DNA of 64,000 nt from Pictodentalium vernedei (GCA_031216915.1 CM062297.1:180134350-180198349); one strand, 5' to 3'. Shown: positions 10,736-20,772, counted from the stretch's first letter. The notes: generated by a model from the sequence alone, not told the origin. A program made the numbers and translations.

Positions 10736-12679
10736 GTGGGCGTCGATTACGGACGACCCTTGGGTGAGAGGGGTGATTTCGGAAGGTCTTGGGTGATTTC
10801 GAAGATATCCTTCAAACGAAAGCCTCCATTAACTCGAAGTCCAAAATGGACTCAACTTCCGTCAAATCCGCAGAAAAGAGACGCTCTATTATCAGAGGTG
10901 CAGTCTCTTTTAATGAAGAACGTGGTAGAGGTCGTAGAAAACCAGGAGACTCCGGGATTCTACAGCCATCTGTTTCTGGTTCCGAAACCAGATGGCTCGT
11001 TCCGTCCAGTCATAGATTTGAGCTGGATAAACAAGCTGATCATCGCTCCGAAGTTTTATATGGAGACGATTCGGTTGGTCAGAGCGAGTATTCGGGTGAA
11101 CGATTATGCAACAAGCATAGATCTCAAAGATGCGTACTTTCACGTCATGGTACATCCGACATTCAGAAAGTATCTACGCTTCGCAGTCCTAGGAGTGGTG
11201 TATCAATTCCGGGCGATGTGCTTCGGATTGAATCTAGCACCCTGGGCTTTCACTCGGGTAATGAACTCGGTAATGATGTATTTCCGAGCTCATTCGTCTG
11301 CGGTAACGTCGGCCTACCTGGACGATATTCTTCAGAGGTACGGCAATGAGTTAACGCTTCAGAACGATGTGCAGAATCTACTTCTATTGCTCCGATGTCT
11401 TGGTTTTATAATAAATGAGGAGAAGTCAGATCTGGTGCCGTCCAAGTCATTCATACATCTGGGAATGAGCTTCGAGACGCACAACAATCTCGTTCGTCTG
11501 CCGTTAACCAGAGCGAAATTAGTCAGTTGTTACGCTCGCTATTGTCTGCACGCAGACAAAGTCACAGCGAGAGAATTTATGAGACTGATAGGTCTGTGCG
11601 GAGCCGCTGCAGATCTCATTCCGATGGGGCGGTTACGCACGCGTCCTCTCCAAATTTTCTTGACTCAGAATTGGAGTGTGAAAATTCATTCGCTTGACAT
11701 AGACGTTCTCTTGTCAGATCAAGTGAAACGAGAGATTCAGACTTGGGTAAACATTCAGTGGTTAACTCAGGGAGTTCTGCTGCAGTTGCCGGATCCGAGT
11801 TTTACCATTATGACGGATGCCAGTCAAACAGGTTGGGGTGCATCATTGATCGCAACGGATTTGAGATGCCAGGGTCTTTGGGATCCACAATTCCTGGGCA
11901 AGCACATAAACATCAAGGAAATGATGTCAATTTGGCTTGCGTTACGTCATTGGATGGACATTATTCACAATGCTCATGTCCAAATCCTGTCCGGCAATAC
12001 GACAGTAGTGGCGTATATACGGAATCAGGGAGGCACTCATTCAGTTCCGTTGTTCAATCTAACGGAAAGAATCCTTCTGTTTGCTGTAGAACATCAGGTT
12101 CTTCTTTCGGTCCGTCATATACCGGGTCGTCTGAATGTACTAGCAGACTCCCTTTCACGAAAGGGTCGCTTGTTGCCGTCGGAGTGGACTCTCAACAAAC
12201 AAGTATTCAATCAGATTTGCTACCAATGGGAACGGCCAATGATAGACCTATTTGCGACACATCTCAACAATCAGTTGCAGACGTATGTGTCTCCATGTCC
12301 GGATCCAAGAGCATTTGCAGTAGACGCTCTGTCGATCCCTTGGGACGGAATGATAGGATATGCGTATCCTCCAGCGCCGTTAATTCAGCAAGTATTGCTA
12401 AAGATAAAACAATCTCAATGCAAGATTCTGTTGGTAGCATCTCTGTCTCCACAGAGACCATGGATAAATCTACTCAGGTGTCTGTTGTGGGATCTAAGGC
12501 AAAAGCTTCCTCCACGGGAGGATCTTCTTTCGCAGGGGAAATCACGTCAACTCCATCACAACCCGCAAGGTCTCAACCTTCACGTTTTTCCGTTGTGCGG
12601 TCCTTCTTGCATGGCAAGCACTTTAATGGACGAGCAGTGGACGCGATTTCTAACTGTAGGAGGACCTCCTCTTCGCTAA
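10736..12679 (+). CDS. DIRS copy 1 ORF2: reverse transcriptase, RNase H and methylase-like domain
   Basis: The frame is open for 647 codons. Reverse transcriptase covers about residues 60-260: VPKPDGSFRPVIDLSWIN, SIDLKDAYFHV, FGLNLAPWAFTR and the catalytic YLDDIL. RNase H follows with TDASQTGWGASL, MSIWLALRHW, a changed SGNTTVVAYI block and ADSLSRKG. After it comes PMIDLFATHLNNQL...DPRAFAVDALSIPW, the Dam-methylase-like domain found after RNase H in DIRS elements. The ORF starts just behind ORF1, and its end overlaps ORF3 in another frame. The start is uncertain: the first Met at 10736 may not be used, and GGGTGATTTCGGAAGG repeats just after it. It would make element DNA from its RNA; activity is not shown. 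Confidence 0.9.
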   Translation: MGVDYGRPLGERGDFGRSWVISKISFKRKPPLTRSPKWTQLPSNPQKRDALLSEVQSLLMKNVVEVVENQETPGFYSHLFLVPKPDGSFRPVIDLSWINKLIIAPKFYMETIRLVRASIRVNDYATSIDLKDAYFHVMVHPTFRKYLRFAVLGVVYQFRAMCFGLNLAPWAFTRVMNSVMMYFRAHSSAVTSAYLDDILQRYGNELTLQNDVQNLLLLLRCLGFIINEEKSDLVPSKSFIHLGMSFETHNNLVRLPLTRAKLVSCYARYCLHADKVTAREFMRLIGLCGAAADLIPMGRLRTRPLQIFLTQNWSVKIHSLDIDVLLSDQVKREIQTWVNIQWLTQGVLLQLPDPSFTIMTDASQTGWGASLIATDLRCQGLWDPQFLGKHINIKEMMSIWLALRHWMDIIHNAHVQILSGNTTVVAYIRNQGGTHSVPLFNLTERILLFAVEHQVLLSVRHIPGRLNVLADSLSRKGRLLPSEWTLNKQVFNQICYQWERPMIDLFATHLNNQLQTYVSPCPDPRAFAVDALSIPWDGMIGYAYPPAPLIQQVLLKIKQSQCKILLVASLSPQRPWINLLRCLLWDLRQKLPPREDLLSQGKSRQLHHNPQGLNLHVFPLCGPSCMASTLMDEQWTRFLTVGGPPLR

Positions 12680-13635
12680 ACTATGCGGCTAAGTGGAAGG
12701 TTTTTCGTCGTTGGTGTAGGGATCATTCTGTGGATATTTTTGATCCCTCTATACCAGACATTGCAAACTTTCTAGTATACTTGTTTGACGAAATCAAACT
12801 GCAGCCTGTTACTATTAAGGGTTATAGGTCTATGTTATCTGATACCTATGCACATCATGATAGTTTACAAATTGGATCTAATGTCTCTTTATCTAAGTTT
12901 GTAAGAAACTTCTCGATAAATAGACCCAGAACTCTTAGGTTAATTCCTAAATGGAATTTAGCTTGGGTTCTTCTTAAACTGAAGGAAAAGCCATTTGAAC
13001 CTCTTGGGATAGTAGATTTCAAATTCTTATCTTATAAGACAGCTTTTCTCTTAGCTTTCTCTTCTGCTAGAAGAGTCAGTGAGCTTCATGCACTATCGGT
13101 AGATGATTCTCACTATCGTAGTGTCGGGAACACTATCACCTTCACTACTAATGTGGGTTTTTTAGCTAAGAATCAGGCTCCTAATAAATATCCGGAACCT
13201 ATTGTTATTAAGGCTCTTCCGTCTTCAGACGGGCGTAGGCCTTTACTCTGTCCTGTTAGAGCGTTACGTATCTATAAACAGAGATCTCAGTTTATCAGAA
13301 AGGGACGAAAACGTTTCATTCTGTCTCTGATGCCTAATAGAAAGGACATTTCGGTCCATTCTATTGCTAGATGGATTCAATTAACTATCCGTACTGCTTA
13401 TGAGAATTTATCTTCTTCTCAGCAGTCTGTGCTTAAGATTTCGGCTCATGAAGTAAGAGCTCTTGCTACTTCTTGGGCTTATGCTAATAGTATTGCTATT
13501 ACAGATTTAATGAAGGCTGCTTATTGGTCTCAGCCATCCACATTCACGAATTTTTATCTCAGAAATATTGAGTCCATTTCTGGAGACCTGCATTGTTTAG
13601 GTCCGTTATCTGTTGCTCAGAATGTCGTCCACTAA
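11743..13635 (+). CDS. DIRS copy 1 ORF3: tyrosine recombinase (open frame overlaps ORF2)
   Basis: The frame is open from 11743, but recognisable recombinase sequence only starts near 12550, so the true product is probably about 350-380 residues and the upstream part is a shadow of ORF2. An N-terminal core-binding-like region (NYAAKWKVFRRWCRDHSVDI) precedes the catalytic domain. The catalytic set is present: Arg in SSARRVSELHAL, His and Arg in ISAHEVRALATSWA, and Tyr in FTNFYLRNIES. The frame ends VVH-stop at 13635. In DIRS elements this enzyme integrates a circular DNA intermediate without making a target duplication. All catalytic residues are retained, so recent activity is possible. Confidence 0.88.
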   Translation: MGKHSVVNSGSSAAVAGSEFYHYDGCQSNRLGCIIDRNGFEMPGSLGSTIPGQAHKHQGNDVNLACVTSLDGHYSQCSCPNPVRQYDSSGVYTESGRHSFSSVVQSNGKNPSVCCRTSGSSFGPSYTGSSECTSRLPFTKGSLVAVGVDSQQTSIQSDLLPMGTANDRPICDTSQQSVADVCVSMSGSKSICSRRSVDPLGRNDRICVSSSAVNSASIAKDKTISMQDSVGSISVSTETMDKSTQVSVVGSKAKASSTGGSSFAGEITSTPSQPARSQPSRFSVVRSFLHGKHFNGRAVDAISNCRRTSSSLNYAAKWKVFRRWCRDHSVDIFDPSIPDIANFLVYLFDEIKLQPVTIKGYRSMLSDTYAHHDSLQIGSNVSLSKFVRNFSINRPRTLRLIPKWNLAWVLLKLKEKPFEPLGIVDFKFLSYKTAFLLAFSSARRVSELHALSVDDSHYRSVGNTITFTTNVGFLAKNQAPNKYPEPIVIKALPSSDGRRPLLCPVRALRIYKQRSQFIRKGRKRFILSLMPNRKDISVHSIARWIQLTIRTAYENLSSSQQSVLKISAHEVRALATSWAYANSIAITDLMKAAYWSQPSTFTNFYLRNIESISGDLHCLGPLSVAQNVVH

Positions 13636-14214
13636 ACAGTTGCAACTATAGTTATGCAGGCTTTCTGTTCCAGCAGTGACTCCATCCGGCTGCCCTCTTC
13701 GCTCTGGGCTATTTGACCCAGGGCAAGGGGAAGGGGGGGGGGAGGGTGTTCCCTTAGTGAAAAGCAAGGGAATGCCTCCTCCGAAGTCAGTATTTCTGAG
13801 TCGTTTCCGGGATGGTTTTAAAGTGTAATATTAATGTTAAAATTCATTCATGTCTTATTTTTAAAGTGTAGCTTGGTGTGAAGCATTTGTATATGTCAAG
13901 TGTCAAACGGGCATTAATATACAATCCTCGGACACTTTTAAAGAATATAAAGAGTCTCAATTCTCTGGACTAACTTTATTTATTGGCTTACTTTAAAAAT
14001 AATTAGTATAAAGGGTTATACTGGATGTTAATAGAGAACATGAATGTTATTGTGCTCAATTATGAAGGGTATTGTATCTTTCTAATTTAACATAAAATAA
14101 GAAAGATACATGTAAAGCCTAATACTCCTTTTCTCCTTGAGGGGTTGCCTCTATATTATATAGTTGAGCTTATTGGATTTTCCTCTATGTCCTAGGCCCT
14201 CCAGCCTTTTTACT
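13636..14214 (+). other. 3' non-coding part of DIRS copy 1
   Basis: No ORF is present. It contains a G-run (13731-13745) and an AAGAAAGATACATGTAAAGCCTA block. It is conserved in copies 2 (41960-42488) and 3 (52728-53300), so it is part of the element rather than host intron. Confidence 0.7.
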
Positions 14215-14306
14215 ATTCAGCTAAGTCTGGGTCATTGGTACAGTATAAAAATGTTAAAAAATTTATAGTATTTTATATATTTTTTATACTTACCAATGAC
14301 CCAGAC
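14215..14306. repeat. Internal complementary region of DIRS copy 1
   Basis: CTAAGTCTGGGTCATTGGTACAGTATAAAAA (14221-14251) is the complement of the left tip of the element. TATATATTTTTTATACTTACCAATGACCCAGAC (to 14305) is the complement of the right tip. In DIRS elements this region templates joining of the two ends during circle formation. The same region is kept at 45550-45645 in copy 2 and 53305-53395 in copy 3. Confidence 0.88.
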
Positions 14307-14384
14307 GGGGATGGCCCTCCCAGGAGTTGGGAACTCTTACCTCCCCGCTGAGTACATAGCACTGACCAGGCACTGCCAGTAAGA

Positions 14385-14609
14385 ATGATAATTGGCGCCA
14401 ATTTCGGAACGTCCTTGACACTGCACATGCGCAGTAAGGGCAAAGTATGGAGGTCCTATAGGACATGATTTCTTTTGGTTTTAGATGCAAATTTTGGGGA
14501 TTGGGGGGCAAAATTTGTGTTTGGCCCTGGATTTTTTAGAGTTAGCACCAGCTAAGTCTGGGTCATTGGTAAGTATAAAAAATATATAAATTACTATAAA
14601 TTGTTTAAC
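14385..14609 (-). repeat. Right inverted terminal repeat of DIRS copy 1
   Basis: This is the inverse complement of the left terminal repeat, from GGCGCCAATTTCGGAACG through the NRF-1-like palindrome (here TGCACATGCGCA, one change) to the terminal CTGGGTCATTGGTAAGTATAAA and an AT-rich extension. The bases after it, CTTTGCACTCAACCAGTTAA, match the end of the TTAA-flanked MITE family T2, so the element probably landed in one. Confidence 0.85.
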
Positions 14610-14659
14610 TTTGCACTCAACCAGTTAAATGTATACTGTTTATATTTTATTGTTTTCAG

Positions 14660-14836
14660 AATGTGGACACCAGGGCCTGAAGACAAATTTGCAACTGATC
14701 TGCGATATTTGAGAGGATTCATACCTTTACAGGATATGATTGATAGGGCTATAATTGATACACAGCTTGGACGGTCCATTCAACATCCATCCTTGGACCT
14801 TTTACAAATGCCATATCCCTGCTATAAACTTGACTA
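14660..14836 (+). CDS. ABCA: ABC transporter subfamily A, exon a (end of extracellular domain 1)
   Basis: This internal exon of a full-size ABCA lipid-type transporter starts after the acceptor TATTGTTTTCAG and ends at donor GTGAGT. It encodes 58 full codons. The motifs WTPGPEDKF, DLRYLRGFIPLQDMIDRAI and LLQMPYPCYKLD match the conserved end of the first extracellular domain in ABCA1, ABCA4 and ABCA7, where QMPYPC leads into the second membrane helix. The exon begins with one base completing a codon and ends with two bases (TA) that pair with the first base of the exon at 34382 to give Tyr. Earlier exons are outside the window. A DIRS element ends 50 bases upstream. Confidence 0.88.
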
Positions 14837-15362
14837 GTGAGTAATTTCTTTAGTTTCTTCTCATCTCAACTAGATTTAAAATATTTTTTTAAAATTGTAA
14901 ATTAAATATGTCATCTATTATCATATTCCTGAGTCCCATAAATATGAGCTTTATGAGTCTCTGTTACACAACAGAGACCAACAGCTCGGTAGTAAGACTG
15001 AATATACAGTTTGATATTGGGACTGGTATTGATGTATTGTCATTACCAAATACTATATCGATACAGAGGTAAATTAGCCTAAAAATTCTGATACAGATGT
15101 GGATTATGACCAATCCACGGTGACTGTACTGTACCTAACTTTAAATGTCAATACCACGAGCTCTACTGTACAGAGTACATTGCATTGATTGACTGGAAGG
15201 AACCAATCATGAGCAGTATACAAACTAACATGCCAGTAATAAAATCAGTAAATTAGTCACTTCACTTTTAATTAAGATTAGAAAAGAGAGAAGGAAAAAA
15301 CATTGGTTTTCAGTTTCATATTACAAAAATCCAGGTTGTGCAGTCTGAAATTTTTCTTTTTA

Positions 15363-16758
15363 TGTGTACCCATACTATGTATGGTACACATAATGCCGGC
15401 ATCCGGGGTGGCCATCCGTCGTTCGTCCATCCTTTGTCCATCTGTCTGTCCATCTGTCCGTCTGTCCATCCATCCACCTGTCCGTCCGGCGTCCGTATCC
15501 ATTTCTTTGTCATTCGATAACTTGAAAAATATTGCTTGGATTGTCAAGTTACTTTATATTTATGTTCAGGTTACTGATGTGCCAAGCTGTATAGTTTTTG
15601 ATGTAAATCTGATAATTTGATCCTGAGATATTAACCCTTTATCCTTCAAATTGAAAATTCCTCCAATCCCTTTGGCATTTGATAACTTGAAAAATATTGC
15701 TTGGATTGTCTAGTTACTTTATATTTGTGTTTAGGTTACTGATTTGCCAAGCTGTATAGTTTTTGGTGTAAATCTGATGATTTGATCCCGAGATATTAGC
15801 CTTTATCCTTCAAATTGAAAATTCCTCCAATCCCTTTGGCATTCGATAACTTGAAAAATATTGCTTGGATTGTCAAGTTACTTTATATTTGTGTTCAGGT
15901 TACTGATGTACGGAGCTGTATAGTTTTTGGTGTAAATCTGTTATTTTGATCCTGAGATATTAACCCTTTATCCTTCAAATTGAAAATTCCTCCAATCCCT
16001 TTGGCATTCGATAACTTGAAAAATATTGCTTGGATTGTCAAGTTACTTTATATTTATGTTCAGGTTACTGATGTGCCAAGCTGTATAGTTTTGGGTGTAA
16101 ATCTGATAATTTGATCCTGAGATATTAACCCTTTATCCTTCAAATTGAAAATTCCTCCAATCCCTTTGGCATCCGATAACTTGAAAAATATTGCTTAGAT
16201 TGTCAAGTTACTTTATATTTGAGTTCAGGTTACTGATGTACCAAGCTGTATAGTTTTTGGTGCAAATCTGTTATTTTGATCCTGAGATATTAACCCTTTA
16301 TCCTTCAAATTGAAAATTCCTCCAATCCCTTTGGCATTCGATAACTTGAAAAATATTGCTTGGATTGTCAAGTTACTTTATATTTGTGTTCAGGTTACTG
16401 ATGTGCAGAGCTGTATTTTTTGGTGTAAATCTGATAATTTGATCCTGAGATATTAACCCTTTATCCTTCAAATTGAAAATTCCTCCAATCCCTTTGGCAT
16501 GAGATAACTCAAAAAATATCCGTCCAATTGTCATGTTACTTTATATATATATTCAGGTTACTGATGTGCTGTGCTGTATAGTTTTTTTATGTAAATCTGA
16601 TAATTTGATCCGGAGATATTAACCCTTTATCCATCAAATAGGACACTCCTCCAATCCATTTCTATATGTACCCATACCATGTATGGTGTACATAATGTCG
16701 GCATCCGTGGTGGCCCTCCATCATACAGCTTTCTACTAGTTGCACATATGGGTACACA
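15363..16758 (+). mobile_element. Element with 12-bp inverted ends carrying a 165-bp tandem array
   Basis: TGTGTACCCATA (15363-15374) and TATGGGTACACA (16747-16758) are perfect inverted ends. The left end is itself a hairpin (TGTGTACCCATAC and its complement) followed by GCCGGCATCCGGGGTGGCC and a GTCC/CATC microsatellite. Near the right end the hairpin and head recur in direct orientation (16666-16726). The bulk is the tandem array described next. Short palindromes, a microsatellite and a ~160-bp tandem core together recall pearl or Helentron-related elements of bivalves. That assignment is inference. Confidence 0.6.
15507..16660 (+). repeat. Tandem array of about seven 165-bp units
   Basis: Variants of CATTCGATAACTTGAAAAAT start at 15511, 15676, 15840, 16005, 16170, 16335 and 16498, so the period is 163-165 bases. 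Units share TTGGATTGTCAAGTTACTTT, CAGGTTACTGATGT and TGATCCTGAGATATTAACCC. The first and last units are the most diverged, as expected for array edges. Confidence 0.92.
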
Positions 16759-17055
16759 TCTGACGATTTCATCAGCCTATTTTTTTTTGAGTGGTAAAGT
16801 GAAAACTTGCGAGTGATGTGTAGCTTCCATAATACTTATGTTTTAACCATTCTAATGACAGATAAATGAAAAAATAAGTAATTCTACCAAATCCAATCAT
16901 CATGAATGGCATAGGCGTCTCATTAAAGGTAAATTTTTGCGGTAAAATGTTCAACTTTTTGGGGGGCAGTGGGGTGGGGGGGGGGGGGGGGGGGGTGGTC
17001 AGGGAGCATCCAATGCAACAGAGTCTTGACAAACGCATAGCAGACAACTACAAAC
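16759..17055. other. Non-coding DNA with poly-G tract
   Basis: No gene is recognised. A G-rich tract lies at about 16961-16996 (GGGGTGGGG followed by a long G run). Confidence 0.4.
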
Positions 17056-17059
17056 GTTA

Positions 17060-17320
17060 CAGTGGTCCCCACTTAATGGGATATATCTTAATTGAATAAA
17101 CCTATTAATTGAATAGAATTTCTAAATGCAAAACCATTTACCATACTTTCAGCACAAATTTGCCCTGTGAATTCCATGGAGGATATAGAATATACTCCTG
17201 CTAATTGAGTAAAAAAATCTCACCATATGTCAAGAAATTTCCCTGACAATTAGTGAATTCCCATTTTTAGACCTATTTGAGCTTAATCTGTTATATTTTA
17301 TTTGACAGAGCTCCAAACAT
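17060..17320. mobile_element. TA-flanked MITE family T4, partial copy
   Basis: It begins TACAGTGGTCCCCACTTAA and continues with ATCTTAATTGAATAA and GTTATATTTTATTTGACAGAGCTC, following the first half of the copies at 19246 and 59055. The second half is missing. Confidence 0.6.
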
Positions 17321-17975
17321 TAAGTAGCATCCAACAATGTTAATTTGTTTATGCACAGCAGAGTAGTTTTTGTGAATATTAAATTTCTCACGGACAATTT
17401 CCCTTGAATCTGACATGAGCTTTCTGAGAAAATCCCTGGTTTCTAATTTGCGAGAGTGGAACCTGAATTCTCAATGGCAATATCCATATAAACATTGCCC
17501 TTCCTCTGAATTTGCTCCCACATCAACAAAAAATCAATTCAGGAACATGGATGGCATATTTAACTTGGAGGAGGAATCAATTCACAACGCATACTGATAA
17601 TCTGGACTCTGGGTGTGATTTTTCTTCAGAATGGCACTTAAAATGCCTGACGATTCAAAGGAAATTGATGTGAAATGGGGTATTATTCCAAATACAGTAC
17701 CAGGAATCATGAAACAAATGATTTTATTTGTATCTACAAAGAGATAACTTGCCTTTTGGATATTTTGTAATTTGTATATAGATATTTTACTTGATTGCAA
17801 CTTCAAAAACTTAACCCTCCCCCAAGCATCTTTCGGAATTCTTTAATATTAATTGGAATAAAGTTGACAACAAATTATTCATTTTAAGTTCTTAGAGAAA
17901 CTATCTGCATGAATTTGAGTGTACTTAAAAAGAGTAAATTCAAGTTTCAACCCATTTTTAAAGACAGTCTCTGTC
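17321..17975. other. Non-coding DNA, nothing recognised
   Basis: I see no ORF with family resemblance, no repeat shared with the rest of the window and no strong hairpin. Confidence 0.3.
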
Positions 17976-17977
17976 AA

Positions 17978-18235
17978 GCCTGGAGATAAGCTACCTGTCA
18001 TTTGCAGAAGGAGGTCCACAGAGTATGAATTTGTTGAGCTATCCCATACAGTGGGCTAGAATCCCCAATTTATCCTCTGGGTACCTCTTTCTGTTGAGGT
18101 CTGAGACTTTGATTCAGATTGAGGTTCACAGAGGTTAAATTTGGTAATGCTACCCTGCTGTGCAGGGTAGCATCACCAAATTCATCCTCTGTGGACCCCA
18201 TTCGGCCGATGACAGTCTGCTTATTTCAAGGCTTG
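17978..18235. repeat. Dispersed foldback repeat family F2 (copy 1)
   Basis: The central hairpin TGCTACCCTGCTGTGCAGGGTAGCA (18154-18178 region) is flanked by longer imperfect arms (GAGGTTCACAGAGG...). It shares sequence with 19970-20135 and 57228-57490, including GTGGGCTAGAATCCCC and GCTTATTTCAAGGCTTG-like ends. It is non-coding. Confidence 0.6.
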
Positions 18236-19240
18236 CTCAAAGTGCAGCTGTCATGCCTTTCAATTACTCTAGGATAGTTGGCAAGAACACTGGCCACAAG
18301 GAGGATATATTAGAAAGATGTTATCCCTGGGGTAAAGTGTACATATGCCCACGAACACAAAGTTGATTCACGTTGCATGGTAGCTATCAGTTTTTCCCTG
18401 TCCACTAGGATTCAAATGATCATTCCTACCATTCAACCATGATTGTTCTTATATTTCAATATGTTTTTGTCTACTGCTGCAGGTATTACTGAATTCTTTA
18501 GCACGGCAGAGAACTGCGGCATCTCAGTGTCAGGGAGAGGGGCTATTAAGTTTGCAGTTCTCCAGAATGCTTTTGGCATTCTGGCAGCACATGATTCTTG
18601 TGAGCACAATCTAATTGCACTCCTAAAGTGGACCTTTGTTGGAAGAAACCCATACGTGTTGGAACATGACATAGGGGAACGAACCACTTGATCCAAAAAA
18701 CACTAATTTGCATCCGTAATTTGAAAAATTGATAATATCAATTGATTATCACTGTACAGGGCTTATGAGGGTACATCATAGTGGTTTTGTCATGTCGTGT
18801 GTCAATTGTTTTTCTGCCTGCTGCTTCTGTAATATCGATTTCTGTAACCCTGGTGGAAAACTGCTAAATCTCAGTTTTAAGGGGGGTGGGGGAGGAGGAG
18901 GAGGGAGACGAGTAGGTTTTCCAAACTTTTCAGCATGCTAGGCATGCCAGCAGCATGGGATGAGTGAAGGTGCAACCTGTTTAAACTTCTGAACTTTTTT
19001 AATGAACATTTCATGGACGAAACCAATATGCATTGGTACACGGTTTCGAGAAACCTGCAACTTGACTCAAAAAAATCAGCGTATTTTGCCCCATAATTTT
19101 GAAAAAAATGGAATATCTATTAAGTATGAGAGATGAGTGGAAGGAATGGTACAGTATTGCTCAGAGGGTCACCTCATATTGATTTAGGGATATTATTTAA
19201 GTGTTTCCAACCAATCCCCTGGTATATGTGAAACATTTCC
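18236..19240. other. Non-coding DNA with short hairpin and G-rich run
   Basis: A palindrome CCAGAATGCTTTTGGCATTCTGG lies at 18562-18585 and a G/A-rich tract at 18880-18905. The overlapping sense and antisense ORFs near 18433-18696 show no recognisable family and have a palindrome at their centre, so I do not call a gene. Confidence 0.35.
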
Positions 19241-19245
19241 ATATA

Positions 19246-19690
19246 CAGTGGAGCCCACTTAACTGGATATCTCTTAACTGAATAACCCTGTTAATTGAAT
19301 ATAATTTCCCAACACAAAATCATTTACTATACCTTCAGTACAAATTTTATCTGTTAATTGAATATAGGTTATAGTGTAAAATCCTGTTAATTGAATAAAA
19401 AATCTTGTAACCTGTCGAGAAATTAACCTGACTCTTCCCATTTTTCCTTTGTTTATAGACCTATTTGGCCTCAGTATATCCAATACAGGCATTTAATCTA
19501 TTATATCTTGTTTGACAGACCTCACAGACCTCATAGAGCTCATAGAGCTCTGTCAAACAAGATATAATAGAATAAATGCTAAGTTTATCTCTAGAATACA
19601 GGAAAGTGACACAATCCCTGTTAATTGAATACTCATGTTAACTGAATAATTTTCATCGGCAAAGTGTCTATTCAATTAAGAGGGTTTAAA
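19246..19690. mobile_element. TA-flanked MITE family T4 (copy 1)
   Basis: It starts TA then CAGTGGAGCCCACTTAACTG. The centre is an inverted repeat of TATTATATCTTGTTTGACAG around AGAGCTC, enlarged here by small direct repeats (GACCTCACAGACCTCATAGAG). The right half carries the inverse series of ATTGAATA motifs, but its last bases are lost. The same family occurs at 59055, 61971 and 63664. Confidence 0.75.
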
Positions 19691-19969
19691 TGTATTACAG
19701 TTTTTAAAATAAAGTTCAGTAATTTTTCTGAAGAAGTGGAATATCTCAAAAAGCTGACAGAATTTTGAGGAAGTTTAATATGATATGCCAGCAGTAAATG
19801 CCCAACAACTAGCAAATATTCAGCTTTAGCATACATATTCATTTCCCCAAAATCCATATTTTTTGTCTAATGTTTCTGGACTAATATGTACACCATAGGC
19901 TACACAAAAATGGGTACGGTTATTTTGAATTGATAGCGCGGTTCAGTATTAATTTATTCCTACATCCCT

Positions 19970-20135
19970 ATCATGTCTGAAAAAAGTAGAATGTCATCTG
20001 CAGAATGAGGTCCTCAGAGGGTGAATTTGGTGATGCTAGTAGGGTAGTCTCACTAAATTTACCCTTTATGAACCTCAATCTGAATCATGTTCTCAGGCCT
20101 AAACAGAAAGAGGTACCCATAGGATAAATAGGGGA
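19970..20135. repeat. Dispersed foldback repeat family F2 (partial copy)
   Basis: AGAATGTCATCTGCAGAATGAGGTCC and GGTGATGCTAGTAGGGTAG correspond to 57247-57320, followed by the shared AAACAGAAAGAGGTACCCAT block. The right part is missing. Confidence 0.55.
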
Positions 20136-20159
20136 CGCTGTCATTTCGGGCCCCCCCCC

Positions 20160-20345
20160 CCTAACTCGACCACGTCTGGTGTGAGTTTTACCCCCTCCAT
20201 GGGGGATGTGCAGCTCCTCCCACACCAGCGGGTTTGGGTTTTGGGGCTTCTCGACTCGACCATATCTGGTGAGAGTTATTCCCCTTCCGTGGGGAATGTG
20301 CAGTTTTTTTTACTGTGGTGGATACTGCGGGAGCTGTAATGAATA
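20160..20345 (+). repeat. Two-copy tandem repeat of about 92 bp
   Basis: ACTCGACCACGTCTGGTGTGAG at 20162 recurs as ACTCGACCATATCTGGTGAGAG at 20254, each followed by a CC...ATGGGGGATGTGCAG-type block. A short C-run precedes the first copy. Confidence 0.6.
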
Positions 20346-20772
20346 TAGACTCTATCAAGTTTGGGCTCTGAACTGGATCAAAAGGTTCAAAAGATTAAGT
20401 AAGGCCTTCTCATGTGAGAACCACAACAAATCAACAACTAGTTAAAGTGTTATTATAAAAAGAATTGTAGGATTAATTTTTTTTCAAAATTTTTTTCAGA
20501 TTTGGAGTTTTTTCTGCTCTGTTACTGTCAACATTTCCTTCATGTAATAGTTTGTGCAGAGTGTTTATATTGCTGTTGTTGGTTGTTGAGGAGCATTGAG
20601 ACAGAACACAACAAGAGTGAAGTACAAGGGACTGGAATCACCAACTTAAGTTGGTGTCTTTCTTGTATTTCAATTGTGCGAAAGGGGCATGGGAAATAAA
20701 AGAAAAACTTCTACAAGCGTCGTTGATTCCTATCCCCCTGTACTCAACCCATGTTCTGTATTTATACCAGCA

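Larger units (their letters stand above)
7489..14609 (+). mobile_element. DIRS retrotransposon, copy 1 (near complete)
   Basis: This 7.1-kb element has the full DIRS layout: left terminal repeat, long leader, gag-like ORF1, RT/RNase H/methylase-like ORF2, overlapping tyrosine-recombinase ORF3, internal complementary region, and inverted right terminal repeat. Boundaries come from aligning the three copies: all start TTTTTATACTGTAC and end near AAATTNTTTAAC. No target duplication is seen, as expected for recombinase-mediated insertion. It lies only about 50 bases upstream of the splice acceptor of the first ABCA exon. It is the best preserved copy and the reference for the decayed ones. Confidence 0.92.

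Noticed and set aside
811..16660. CRISPR-like arrays at 811-1390 and 15507-16660
   Set aside because: The whole 157-165-bp unit repeats with no short repeat plus unique spacer pattern, and the sequence is eukaryotic.
18433..18696. Overlapping sense and antisense ORFs as a small gene
   Set aside because: A palindrome in the centre keeps both strands open; no known domain or splice context.
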